Source: JBFGCM01 sp041581135
GTDB lineage: Bacteria > Actinomycetota > Acidimicrobiia > Spongiisociales > UBA5794
Assembly (NCBI GenBank): GCA_041581135.1
Contig: JBFGCM010000084.1
Location: 1 to 15,638 of the forward strand
Reading direction: 5' to 3'
DNA length: 15,638 nucleotides
Shown here: piece after piece, positions 6,440 to 13,939 of the stretch
Layout of the letters: every line of letters begins with the position of its first letter
How positions within the stretch are numbered: the first letter of the stretch is position 1
Notes under the pieces: generated by a model
What the model was told of the DNA's origin: nothing
What the model saw: only the letters and a program-made list of their open reading frames with translations
The model's database searches: none
Position numbers and translations under genes: made by a program

Positions 6440-7909
6440 ATGAACATCGTTGTCTTCGGTGCCAGTGGGTACGTTGGCGGCCGGTTGATTCCGGCACTCC
6501 TGGCGCGCGGCCATCGGGTGCGCGCGGTCACCCGCAGCCCCGCCTCGCTCGATGACCATCCGTGGCGTGATGAAGTCGAAGTGATGTCGGCCGATCTGCT
6601 GGATGTCGAGACGCTGCCGGCGGTCGTGGACGGCATGGATGCCGCGTACTACATGGTTCACTCGATGGAGCGGGACGACTTCGAAGAGATCGATCGCAGC
6701 GCGGCCGAGAACTTCGTTGCGGCCGCATCCGGCTCGACACTGCAGCGGGTCATCTACCTGGGCGGGCTGGGTCGCGGTGACCTGTCACCGCATCTCGCCA
6801 GCCGCCAGCAGGTCGGTGAAATCCTGGCGTCGGGGTCGGTGCCGGTCACCGAGTTCCGGGCCGCCGTCATCATCGGCTCCGGGTCGCTGTCCTTCGAGAT
6901 GACCCGGTACCTGACCGAGGTGCTCCCGGTGATGGTGACGCCGCGGTGGGTGCAGACCAAGTGCCAGCCCATCGCCATCGCCGACGTGCTCGAGTATCTC
7001 GCCGCCGCGCTGGAGCATCCGGACACGACGGGTCAAGTGATCGAGATCGGCGGACCCGACGTGCTCACGTACGAGCAGATGATGCGGCGCTATGCCGCGG
7101 TGGCCGGCCTCAAGCGGCGACTGATCATCCGGGTGCCGGTGCTCTCTCTCGGGCTCTCTGCGCGGTGGGTCGGTCTCGTCACTCCGATCTCCAACGACGT
7201 GGCCGTACACCTCGTCGACAGCTTGAAGCACGAGGTCGTGGTCACCGATGACAAAGCCGATCGGCTGATGCCGAAGCCGACCATCGGCTACGACGATGCG
7301 GTCCGGCGCGCCATCGAACGTACCCACGGTGAGAGTGTCCCCACACGGTGGGCACGTGGGTCGTGGCAGCCGGCCGACCCCCTGCCATCGGACCCCGACC
7401 ACGCCTACGGCACCATCCTGCGTGACCGCCGAGTCGTTCGCAGCAGTGCTCCGGCTCCGGCGGTGGCGGCGGCATTCATTGGGGTCGGCGGAGCTCGGGG
7501 GTACTACACCTCGGATTGGGCGTGGCGCCTCCGTGGGCTCATCGACCAGGTGTTCGGCGGCATCGGGCTGCGGCGTGGTCGCCGCGACCCCGATCGGGTG
7601 AGCGTGGGCGAGCCGCTCGACTTCTGGCGCGTCGTGCGCGTCGAGCCGGGCAGCTCGCTCGACCTCAAGGCCGAGATGCTGCTGCCCGGTGAGGCGTGGC
7701 TGGGTTGGAAGGTGGAGTCTGCGGGCGGCGGCAGCACGCTCACACAGACCGCGTGGTTCGTGCCGCGCGGCCTGTTGGGCAGGGTGTATTGGTTCGTGCT
7801 GTGGCCGTTCCACGCCGTCATCTTTCCCCGAATGGCCAAGGGGATCGTGGCCGCAGCCGAGTCCGGTGAGGTCGAGGCGGCGACCTACGACGACGTGCCC
7901 GAGGGCTGA
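6440..7909 (+). CDS. YbjT-like NAD(P)-binding SDR fused to a DUF2867 domain
   Basis: A 489-residue two-domain protein. Residues 1-310 are an atypical (extended, NmrA-like) SDR with GASGYVGGRL (7-16) as the nucleotide-binding loop, YYMVHSM and RVIYLGGLG, and lack a canonical YxxxK. Residues 325-475 are the DUF2867 domain commonly fused to this SDR type, with GARGYYTSDWAWRLRGLID, EPLDFWRVVRVEPG, GEAWLGWKVE and a terminal hydrophobic stretch GRVYWFVLWPFHAVIFP. Length matches the fused family. GAGAGGTGAT at 6427-6436 is an excellent ribosome site for the ATG at 6440. The enzymatic role is not established; lipid or quinone-type substrates have been suggested for such proteins, which I treat as unproven. 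It is divergent from heliorhodopsin and shares its control region. Confidence 0.9.
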   Translation: MNIVVFGASGYVGGRLIPALLARGHRVRAVTRSPASLDDHPWRDEVEVMSADLLDVETLPAVVDGMDAAYYMVHSMERDDFEEIDRSAAENFVAAASGSTLQRVIYLGGLGRGDLSPHLASRQQVGEILASGSVPVTEFRAAVIIGSGSLSFEMTRYLTEVLPVMVTPRWVQTKCQPIAIADVLEYLAAALEHPDTTGQVIEIGGPDVLTYEQMMRRYAAVAGLKRRLIIRVPVLSLGLSARWVGLVTPISNDVAVHLVDSLKHEVVVTDDKADRLMPKPTIGYDDAVRRAIERTHGESVPTRWARGSWQPADPLPSDPDHAYGTILRDRRVVRSSAPAPAVAAAFIGVGGARGYYTSDWAWRLRGLIDQVFGGIGLRRGRRDPDRVSVGEPLDFWRVVRVEPGSSLDLKAEMLLPGEAWLGWKVESAGGGSTLTQTAWFVPRGLLGRVYWFVLWPFHAVIFPRMAKGIVAAAESGEVEAATYDDVPEG

Positions 7910-7922
7910 GCCTGCCGCAGGC
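7910..7922 (+). terminator. Short hairpin after the SDR-DUF2867 gene
   Basis: GCCTG-CCG-CAGGC begins one base after the stop codon. The stem has only five base pairs and no T-tract follows, so it is a weak terminator candidate at best. Confidence 0.2.
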
Positions 7923-8036
7923 CCTGATCATTGTGCTGGCACCGGCGGCGGGCCGCAGGAGTTCCGCCTTTTGGCCCTAGGCCCCCGGCGGGCGGTTCGA
8001 TAGGACGGTGCTGAGGGACCACCGAGCGACAGACCG

Positions 8037-8285
8037 ATGCGCGACAACCTGAGAGCCTGGATCGTTGACGTGATCTTCGGCGGCGCCGTGGGTGTTGTCA
8101 TCGGCGCGATCACCGCCCTCAACATCATGATCTTCTTCGGGACCGACGCCGGGTACGAGGCCGGACTGGATGAGTTGTTCGAGCAACGGCCCGCGGTCGC
8201 GGTGATCGTGGTGGCCCTGCTCGTGGTAGGCCCCGTGCTCGGTGTGTCTCTCGCTCGACGCGTTCGAGGAGGCCGGAACAGTTGA
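8037..8285 (+). CDS. Small two-helix membrane protein of unknown function
   Basis: An 82-residue protein with hydrophobic helices at about residues 13-34 and 53-72. Between them is a short acidic loop (GTDAGYEAGLDELFEQ), and the end is basic (RRVRGGR), predicting a hairpin with both ends in the cytoplasm. I do not recognise a family. The ATG at 8037 has no convincing ribosome site. It stands alone, 127 bases after the SDR-DUF2867 gene and converging on the minus-strand genes beyond 8366. The clear TM pattern and charge distribution support a real gene, though its expression is uncertain. Confidence 0.65.
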   Translation: MRDNLRAWIVDVIFGGAVGVVIGAITALNIMIFFGTDAGYEAGLDELFEQRPAVAVIVVALLVVGPVLGVSLARRVRGGRNS

Positions 8286-8365
8286 TGAAGGACTGCGCCC
8301 GCTACGTGCCGTGAGCCGGCGCCCCACATCCTCCCCGGCCATCTGATACCGGCAGACGCCCCTCC

Positions 8366-8584
8366 TCAGCTGGAGCCGTCGTCACCCGACCGCATGCGCC
8401 GACGCTCCGACACGTAGCCGGCCAGTCCACCGAGTACTGCAGCCACAGGTATGGCCCACGCCAGCCCGGTTCCCCAGATGAGCGCCGGCGCCGCTCCAAG
8501 CAAGGCACCGGCGAGCGCGCCCACCCGCAGACCGTTGAGAGCGTCATACGGTTGACGCCCGGCGGCGTATTTGGTCTGTCTCAT
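8366..8584 (-). CDS. Small two-helix membrane protein coupled to the MscS channel gene
   Basis: A 72-residue protein with a charged N-terminus (MRQTKYAAGRQPYD), two Gly/Ala-rich hydrophobic helices at about 19-37 and 42-58, and a basic-acidic tail (SERRRMRSGDDGSS). No family recognised. Its ATG overlaps the stop of the channel gene as ATGA (8584-8581), the classic signature of translational coupling, so the two products are likely made together. It could be an accessory subunit of the channel or simply a cotranscribed envelope protein. Confidence 0.72.
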   Translation of the reverse strand: MRQTKYAAGRQPYDALNGLRVGALAGALLGAAPALIWGTGLAWAIPVAAVLGGLAGYVSERRRMRSGDDGSS

Positions 8585-9786
8585 ACCAGCTCCAGTGCTC
8601 GGGTCTGGGCGAGCGACTTCACCGTTGCGTCGGCGGGAGCCTGGAACAGTCGCAGGTCGAATTGATCCACGGCTGCCAGCACATGCCCGATGATCTCACC
8701 CTGGATCGACTCGTACCGCCTCCAGTTCGTACCCAGCGCGAACACGTAGATCTCCACGGGAAGTCCTTGCGGTCCGGGCGGCAGCTGCCGCACCAGGCAC
8801 GGCATCGTGCTCGTGGCCAGGCCGGGGTGGCGCTCGAGATAGGCGACGACGTATCTCTGAAACGCATCGAGGTTCGTGAGCTTCCGTGGCCCCCTGAGTG
8901 CCGTGTCGGCGTCGATGTGGTCGAGGCGGACACGGTGTGGGTCGTGGGTGCGAAGTCGGACCGCTTCTACCTCGGTGAGGAATCGAATGCTCGAGAGGTC
9001 CAGGTTGATCGAGCGTTTGATCCGCCAGCAACCGGCTTCTTTGATGCCGCGCCAGTTCTTGAACGACTCGCTGGTGAGTCGGTGCGTGGGGATGGTGGTG
9101 ATCGTCTTGTCCCAGTTCTCCACCTTGACCGTGGCCAAGGCCATGTCGACGACGGTGCCGTCGGCGTTGTACTGAGGCATCTCTATCCAGTCACCCACGC
9201 GAATCATGTCATTCTGGGCCAGCTGCATGGAGGCGATGAGTGACAGCACGCTGTCGCGATACAGAATCAAGAGCACCGCGGCCGCCGCCCCGAGTCCGCT
9301 CAAGAAGAACCACGGTGACTGGCCCACCAGGACGGCGAGTGCCCAGAGGTCGGCGAAGAGGTAGATGACGACTTGGGCCACCTGCAGGTATCCCTTGATG
9401 GGGCGAACCCGCGACACGTGCAGTGTCTCGTAGGCCCGATTGAAGGCCATGAGGAGTGAGGCGAGCGCCAGCGCCCCCAAGGAGATTGCGGCCACGGCGG
9501 TGACCCGAAGCAAGGCCTCGGTCCAGAACGGGCTCAGGCCGGGTATGGACGTGACGGACAGGTGAAACACGATGGCGGGCACGAACAGCGCCAGCCACCG
9601 CTGAACCTTGGGCCCGGCCAACACATCGTCCCAACGGAACGAGGTCTTGCGGACGCTGCGGCCGATGAGAGGCAACACTACGACGCGCACCGTGACGAAC
9701 AGAGCTGCCGACACGCCCAAGAGGAGCGCAATGACGGCAACGGCGGCTGTCCAGTCGGTTCCCAGCCACTCTTCGAAAGGATTCAT
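8581..9786 (-). CDS. Mechanosensitive ion channel, MscS superfamily, YbdG-like
   Basis: A 401-residue inner-membrane channel that opens under membrane tension to relieve osmotic downshock. The five-helix YbdG-type layout is visible: helices near 12-40, 64-82, 90-113, 132-155 and the pore helix 160-187. The pore helix runs into SLIASMQLAQNDMIRVGDWI (182-201), the signature of the MscS beta domain, followed by ENWDKTITTIPTHRL (223-237) and AGCWRIKRSINLDLSSIRFL (251-270), typical of the YbdG branch. The C-terminal soluble domain continues to residue 401. The ATG at 9786 is preceded by a modest AGGCGAG; the open frame reaches 9954 but that Arg/Ser-rich extension is unlike the family. The stop overlaps the start of the 72-residue membrane protein. 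Confidence 0.94.
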   Translation of the reverse strand: MNPFEEWLGTDWTAAVAVIALLLGVSAALFVTVRVVVLPLIGRSVRKTSFRWDDVLAGPKVQRWLALFVPAIVFHLSVTSIPGLSPFWTEALLRVTAVAAISLGALALASLLMAFNRAYETLHVSRVRPIKGYLQVAQVVIYLFADLWALAVLVGQSPWFFLSGLGAAAAVLLILYRDSVLSLIASMQLAQNDMIRVGDWIEMPQYNADGTVVDMALATVKVENWDKTITTIPTHRLTSESFKNWRGIKEAGCWRIKRSINLDLSSIRFLTEVEAVRLRTHDPHRVRLDHIDADTALRGPRKLTNLDAFQRYVVAYLERHPGLATSTMPCLVRQLPPGPQGLPVEIYVFALGTNWRRYESIQGEIIGHVLAAVDQFDLRLFQAPADATVKSLAQTRALELV

Positions 9787-9980
9787 CGTTGTACTCGCCT
9801 GAGATCGGCTCGACCTCCGCCCCACCAGCGTGACCCGGCGGGAGGTGTGATGGCTAGAGCCGTACGCCCTTTGGTGGAGGCGGCGCCGCCCCCCGACTGG
9901 GGCCGACGATTGGGACCTTTTCCCCCGCCACACGGGCCGAAGGGATGGGAACAATGGAGACTGACAGCGATCGGAGGGAG
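9787..9980. other. Divergent intergenic region
   Basis: These 194 bases separate the MscS gene (-) from a lipoprotein gene (+). A GC palindrome GGCGGCGCCGCC sits at 9879-9890. I see no convincing -35/-10 pair. The right end includes alternative starts for the lipoprotein gene at 9945 and 9954. Confidence 0.4.
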
Positions 9981-10493
9981 ATGCACCATCGATTGACGAT
10001 CGCGCTGTGTGTGCTGCTGCTCCTGATCGGGGCCTGTGGTGACTCAGGAGAGGACGCCGGCGATGCCGACGTGACGGTCCTCCCCGAGACCACGGTCGTG
10101 GCTTCCGAGCCGGTTTCCGACGACGGGGGTGGAGGCGAGGCCTCGCCCGAGCACTGCCCCGAGCTCGTGATGGCTATCAGCAGTGCCGCGAATGCGGCCG
10201 CAGCGCAGGTGGCGGGCGGCGCCCCCATGGACCTCCCGGCAGCGAACATGCGAGCGATTGCCGACCGGGTGCCCGAGATCCGGGACGACTTGCTGACCCT
10301 CGCCGACGCGTATGACACGTTCATGCAGACGCTGGACGAGGTCGGCGTTGATTTCAGCGATCCTGCGTCGATGGCCAACCTCGACGAGGAGGCGATGGAG
10401 GAGCTCGATGCCGCCGGCGAGGCGCTCGATTCAGAACCGGTGAGGGACGCCCAAGACAGGATCCAGGCGTTCTTCGACCGCGAGTGCTCCTGA
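9981..10493 (+). CDS. Small lipoprotein with Cys-flanked helical domain
   Basis: A 170-residue secreted lipoprotein. MHHR, a hydrophobic core and the lipobox IGAC (cleavage before C19) make a standard signal when the ATG at 9981 is used. GGAGGG lies there but only two to three bases away, so ATG 9954 (nine residues longer, with AAGGGA at better distance) and ATG 9945 remain possible. Residues 20-57 are an acidic, Gly-rich tether. Residues 58-170 are helical and bounded by C59 and C169, which could form a disulfide closing the bundle. The segment from VPEIRDDLLTLADAY onward resembles part of the lipoprotein encoded convergently at 10522-11394. Function unknown. Confidence 0.82.
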   Translation: MHHRLTIALCVLLLLIGACGDSGEDAGDADVTVLPETTVVASEPVSDDGGGGEASPEHCPELVMAISSAANAAAAQVAGGAPMDLPAANMRAIADRVPEIRDDLLTLADAYDTFMQTLDEVGVDFSDPASMANLDEEAMEELDAAGEALDSEPVRDAQDRIQAFFDRECS

Positions 10494-10521
10494 GCGCGGC
10501 AGCGGATGGTCGGCCTGGCGT

Positions 10522-11394
10522 TCAGCTCGGGCCGGCCACCGTCACGGTGAGCGTGCCGGCGGTATCCGAGGCGACCACGGTGGTCCCGTCGTTCATGAAC
10601 CAGTGCGCCGCGCTGATCCCGGCGGCCTCCTGGAGCGTGAACGGGTCACCGAGCACATTCGTGTAGTGCGCCAACACCTCCTCCCATGGTGCACTCGAGG
10701 TGAACGTCACCTGGTAGCCGATCCCGACGTCGATCGTTTGGATGTCGGTGACCCCAGGCGGTACGAAGTCAGGATTGAAGTTCTCCGGTAGATCGCCCGA
10801 CACGAGGTCCGGAGGCAGGGTGGCACCTGGGGGCATCGTGTCGGGAGGCAGCCCGAAACCGCCGTCCACGCCGGGCTCGGGTTCGATGCCGCAGTACTCG
10901 TTGATGGCCATGTTGGCTGCCGCGTACTCAGCCGAGTCGAGGTTCTGCACCCTGGGATCTGCCAGGAAAGCCTCCATGTTGGCAAAGGGGTTGTAGTCCA
11001 CGTCCTCCATCGCCGCCGCGAGATCTTGGAAGCCGTTGATCAGCACCTGTACGTCGTCCTCGATCTCGTTGGGCGCGGCATCGAGCACATCGTCTGCTGC
11101 GGCGAGGGCCATGTTCAGTGACTCCTCCAAGGTCTCCGGCGACAAGTCGAACGCTCCGACCTGAGTCTCGACCACCGGCTCGAACATCGTGCAGAAGTCG
11201 TCGCCGGCACCCGGAGCGGCCGCGCCGTTGCCGTCGCCGTTGCCGTCGCCGTTGTCGTCGCCGCCACTCGCCGGAGCGGGCGCGGTGGTGGCCGGCTCGC
11301 CATCAGCGGCGGTCGTCGCCGTCGTGTCGTCGTCACCCCCACACGCAACGAACACGAGCATCAGCGCGAGCAGCGCTGCCAGTTTGCGGATCAT
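10522..11394 (-). CDS. Two-domain lipoprotein, helical domain plus C-terminal alpha/beta domain
   Basis: A 290-residue lipoprotein. The signal MIRKLAALLALMLVFVAC is cleaved before C18. The ATG at 11394 has GAGGGG five to six bases upstream. Residues 20-64 are a Thr/Ala/Pro then Gly/Asp/Asn tether. Residues 66-169 form a helical domain bounded by C68 and C168, with PNEIEDDVQVLINGFQDLAA (108-127) at its centre. Residues 180-215 are a Pro-rich linker (LPPDTMPPGATLPPDL), and residues 216-289 make a small alpha/beta domain with YQVTFTSSAPWEEVLAHYTN and a final TLTVTVAGPS strand. The helical domain resembles that of the convergent neighbour at 9981. Neither domain is assignable to a known function. 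It probably sits on the outer face of the membrane. Confidence 0.88.
   Translation of the reverse strand: MIRKLAALLALMLVFVACGGDDDTTATTAADGEPATTAPAPASGGDDNGDGNGDGNGAAAPGAGDDFCTMFEPVVETQVGAFDLSPETLEESLNMALAAADDVLDAAPNEIEDDVQVLINGFQDLAAAMEDVDYNPFANMEAFLADPRVQNLDSAEYAAANMAINEYCGIEPEPGVDGGFGLPPDTMPPGATLPPDLVSGDLPENFNPDFVPPGVTDIQTIDVGIGYQVTFTSSAPWEEVLAHYTNVLGDPFTLQEAAGISAAHWFMNDGTTVVASDTAGTLTVTVAGPS
11224..11259 (-). repeat. Three 12-bp tandem repeats encoding a Gly/Asp/Asn tether
   Basis: Units GCCGTTGCCGTC at 11224-11235 and 11236-11247 and a one-base variant at 11248-11259 encode repeated DGNG. The repeat is in frame, so copy-number change alters only tether length. Confidence 0.8.
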
Positions 11395-11612
11395 TCGAAC
11401 CCCTCATGTCGCGACGATTCCCCACGAGCACTCTACGTGGCCCCGGCGACGCGTGGAGAGCCCCTCATGCGCGTCGAGGGCGCCCGGACGACGGAAGAGA
11501 TACGGACCCATCGCCCGCCGCCGCGGGACCGATGGCCTCTACCGGCTTCCGCTGCCGAGTCGTATCGATGGGGGTGCATGGCCCCTTCTGGTCGTGCAGA
11601 GAGGAGGTCGTC
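11395..11612. other. Divergent intergenic region
   Basis: At 218 bases this is the longest gene-free stretch. It separates the two-domain lipoprotein (-) from the DoxX-like gene (+). It holds the ribosome sites of both genes and an in-frame ATG at 11568 that lacks a ribosome site. I see no clear promoter boxes, RNA or conserved small gene. Confidence 0.4.
11602..11607 (+). promoter_or_regulatory. Ribosome binding site deciding a GTG start
   Basis: A perfect AGGAGG five bases before GTG 11613. It rules in favour of the GTG over the in-frame ATG at 11568. Confidence 0.75.
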
Positions 11613-12113
11613 GTGATCGGACGCGACCTTGGTCTGACTTCACGCGCGACAGGACCGCGGCGGCGCGTCGGTACGGCCGGATGGAACGTGTGGCGCGGGT
11701 TCATTGGGCTGGCCTACCTGGCGGCTGCAGTGTTCAACATCGTCTACACGCTGCCGCGCCAGGACGAGGTGGTGGCGAACTACGGGGGTGATGCCTGGTT
11801 CGGCTTCCTGGCCGAGTTCATGAACGAGATCTGGGCTCCCAACGCGGAGCTGTTCATGGTGCTCGTCATCGCCTTCGAGGTCATCGTCGGGCTCCTGCTA
11901 CTCAGCTGGGGCCGCTTCGTCGATGTCGGCGTCGGGGCATCTCTGATCTGGGTGCTGGCGGTGTTGCCGTTCCTGGCGTGGCCCTACCTGTTGACCAACG
12001 TGGCGTTGCTCGCCATGCAGGGAGTCATCGCTGTCCGGCGGTACGACGCGACGATCTGGGAGTTGGTCGGGCATGCCATGTCTGGCGCGTGGCGCCGGCC
12101 GCAACCTCACTAG
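11613..12113 (+). CDS. DoxX-like four-helix membrane protein
   Basis: A 166-residue integral membrane protein. The basic N-terminus (residues 1-28) precedes helices near 28-47, 79-99, 104-122 and 124-143, with a conserved-looking extracellular segment FGFLAEFMNEIWAPNAELF (63-81) between the first two. The length and helix arrangement resemble DoxX/DoxD-like proteins, but key motifs are not clear enough to be certain. The start is the GTG after a perfect AGGAGG. The next gene begins 12 bases after the stop, so the two form a small operon. Confidence 0.78.
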   Translation: MIGRDLGLTSRATGPRRRVGTAGWNVWRGFIGLAYLAAAVFNIVYTLPRQDEVVANYGGDAWFGFLAEFMNEIWAPNAELFMVLVIAFEVIVGLLLLSWGRFVDVGVGASLIWVLAVLPFLAWPYLLTNVALLAMQGVIAVRRYDATIWELVGHAMSGAWRRPQPH

Positions 12114-12125
12114 GGAGCGCCTGTC

Positions 12126-12566
12126 ATGGACGTGACGCTACTCACGTGGGTGATAGCCGTCGGCGGGTTGGTGCTGATCGCGCTCTTGGCCGGTTTACAG
12201 TTCGTCGCCGTGGTACGGCCGCGAGCCGAATGGACCATCGCCAATGTCTACGGCGGTGAACCTGGAGACACCGATCCCAAGGCGTATTTTGCGTTCAATC
12301 AAGGCTTCGCGTGGGCGGATGTGTTCTTATGGGCACCACTGCAGGTAGCGGGTTCCGTTGGGATGCTCCTGGGGGAGCGCTGGGGGTTCCTGCTGGCGCT
12401 GGCAGCCTCGGTGCCTTTCGTCTACACGGCGATCCAGTTCTTCATCTGGGATCGGGATCTTGACTTTCGCAAGAACACCCTCGTGTACTGGGTGGTGATC
12501 TGGGCCATGTGGCCGGTGTTCGGGCTGCTCGAGGGGGTCTACTGCTTCGTCCGGCTGCTGGAGTGA
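12126..12566 (+). CDS. Four-helix membrane protein of unknown function
   Basis: A 146-residue integral membrane protein with helices near 5-30, 62-82, 86-106 and 117-141. The loop after helix 1 contains RPRAEWTIANVYGG and DPKAYFAFNQGFAWADVF, an amphipathic entry into helix 2. GGGAG at 12114-12118 gives the ATG a good ribosome site. It follows the DoxX-like gene by 12 bases and is probably cotranscribed. I do not recognise the family. The gene converges on the Asp-box lipoprotein with only 18 bases between stops. Confidence 0.78.
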   Translation: MDVTLLTWVIAVGGLVLIALLAGLQFVAVVRPRAEWTIANVYGGEPGDTDPKAYFAFNQGFAWADVFLWAPLQVAGSVGMLLGERWGFLLALAASVPFVYTAIQFFIWDRDLDFRKNTLVYWVVIWAMWPVFGLLEGVYCFVRLLE

Positions 12567-12584
12567 CCTCGTAGCCGCGGGCGC

Positions 12585-13865
12585 TCAGTCGGCGGCGAAG
12601 ACGAGGACGGGGTCGCTGCTGAGGCTGAGCGGCGGCGGCCACACCCCGATTCGCAGATCCGGCGTGTCGATGACCTCGAACGGGACCCGGGCCGCCATGG
12701 CGTCGAAGTCGGCCCGAACCCAATTGACGCCGTCCGGGGACTCCCACAGAGCGGGCAGGCCATCGTCGGCGCGCCTGGCGTCGAAGTCCCGGCCCGCCGC
12801 CCAGATCGAACCGCCGGCGATGGTCACCGTCTGAGCCGTCATCTGGGCGACCGCAGGATCGGTTTCCTCAGGTGGATGCGGCGAACGGTTCCACACCACA
12901 CCGTCCGGCGAGGTCCATGCCGTCATCAGGCCGGTCTTGAAGAAGTCCCCGCCGACGGCGACGAAGCCGGTGCCGATGGCCATGACGTCGGTCATGATCT
13001 TGTCGTCGTAATCGGCGTTGCTTGGTGTCGCTCGGGCCCAGTTCAGACCGTCCATGGAGGTGAATACTGCGGCGGTGGGCACGAACTCACCGCCCGGCGA
13101 TGCGCCCACGGCGATGAGGCCGGGGCCGCCCGGGATGACGGCGGATACATCGGAGCTGTCGAACAGCGCCGCGGAATCCGCCGGTCCGAGCGACCAGGTT
13201 TCGCCGTCGGTCGTAGTGACCAGGGTGGCGATGCGGCTCTCGGCTTCGGCGGCCCTCGAATAGAGCAAGGTGACCCGGTCGCCGGCCGGAGAGACGAAGA
13301 TGGCGAACACGACGCCGAGCTGGCCGGGCTCCTCGAATCCGAAGTCATCGGCCAGTTCGAGCAGCTCCCACGTGACCCCGTCTGTCGATTGGAACTGGTT
13401 CTGCGCGCCAAGGCCTGTGGCGAAGAAGCCGAAGGGCGTGGCCTCGACTTGCGTGAGGCAACCGACGTCGCCGGGGCCGTCGGCTCGTTGCCAGTTGCCG
13501 GCATCGTCGGACCACCAAGCCGGATAGGCACCGCTGTCGGACCGTTCGCAGCCGACGAGGACAAATCGGCCGTCGGTCCCGGCGTCGCCGTCGGTGATGG
13601 TCACGTCTCCGAAGACGGCCGAGTCGACGTCGAGGCGCCCCCACGCTTCCAATGGCTCGGGCAATGGAGTGGTGGTGGTCGTCGGCGCGACGGTGGTTGT
13701 CGGAGGCGCGGTGGTCGAAGGTACGGTGGTCGGCGCAGCTGTGGTCACGGGTGCGGTGGTCTGGGTCGCCGGGGGCATCGTCGTGGTCGTTTCCGAAGAC
13801 GGAGTGTCCTCTCCGCAGGAAGCGATCAACACCACGACCGCCAGAGCGACGACGAAACGTTCCAT
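12585..13865 (-). CDS. Asp-box (BNR-type) beta-propeller lipoprotein
   Basis: A 426-residue lipoprotein. MERFVVALAVVVLIASC is the signal, with C17 lipidated. Residues 21-70 are a Thr/Pro/Ala tether. The rest is a beta-propeller with six Asp-box-like turns: SDDAGNW (119-125), STDGVTW (160-166), TTDGETW (218-224), SMDGLNW (270-276), SPDGVVW (319-325) and SPDGVNW (376-382). Asp boxes are structural turns of sialidase and related folds. No sialidase catalytic Arg triad or FRIP motif is seen, so an enzyme function is not supported. The ATG at 13865 has only a weak GATGAAG upstream. It lies 74 bases after the Vgb-like lipoprotein gene on the same strand, so the two may be cotranscribed. Confidence 0.88.
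   Translation of the reverse strand: MERFVVALAVVVLIASCGEDTPSSETTTTMPPATQTTAPVTTAAPTTVPSTTAPPTTTVAPTTTTTPLPEPLEAWGRLDVDSAVFGDVTITDGDAGTDGRFVLVGCERSDSGAYPAWWSDDAGNWQRADGPGDVGCLTQVEATPFGFFATGLGAQNQFQSTDGVTWELLELADDFGFEEPGQLGVVFAIFVSPAGDRVTLLYSRAAEAESRIATLVTTTDGETWSLGPADSAALFDSSDVSAVIPGGPGLIAVGASPGGEFVPTAAVFTSMDGLNWARATPSNADYDDKIMTDVMAIGTGFVAVGGDFFKTGLMTAWTSPDGVVWNRSPHPPEETDPAVAQMTAQTVTIAGGSIWAAGRDFDARRADDGLPALWESPDGVNWVRADFDAMAARVPFEVIDTPDLRIGVWPPPLSLSSDPVLVFAAD
13657..13806 (-). repeat. Low-complexity Thr/Pro/Ala tether DNA
   Basis: GTGGT/CGTGGT-rich plus-strand DNA encodes the tether of the Asp-box lipoprotein. It resembles the tether DNA at 14849-15006 in the next gene upstream. The two stretches are similar in composition but not an exact repeat. 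Confidence 0.6.
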
Positions 13866-13939
13866 GACTTCATCGTCCCGGCCGTCCAGGGGAGGCGGAA
13901 GAGTCGTAGGTCACACCGTCCGGTTGGCCGGCGACCGAT

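Noticed and set aside
11568..12113. Longer DoxX-like protein starting at ATG 11568
   Set aside because: No ribosome site before 11568, while GTG 11613 has a perfect AGGAGG at ideal spacing.
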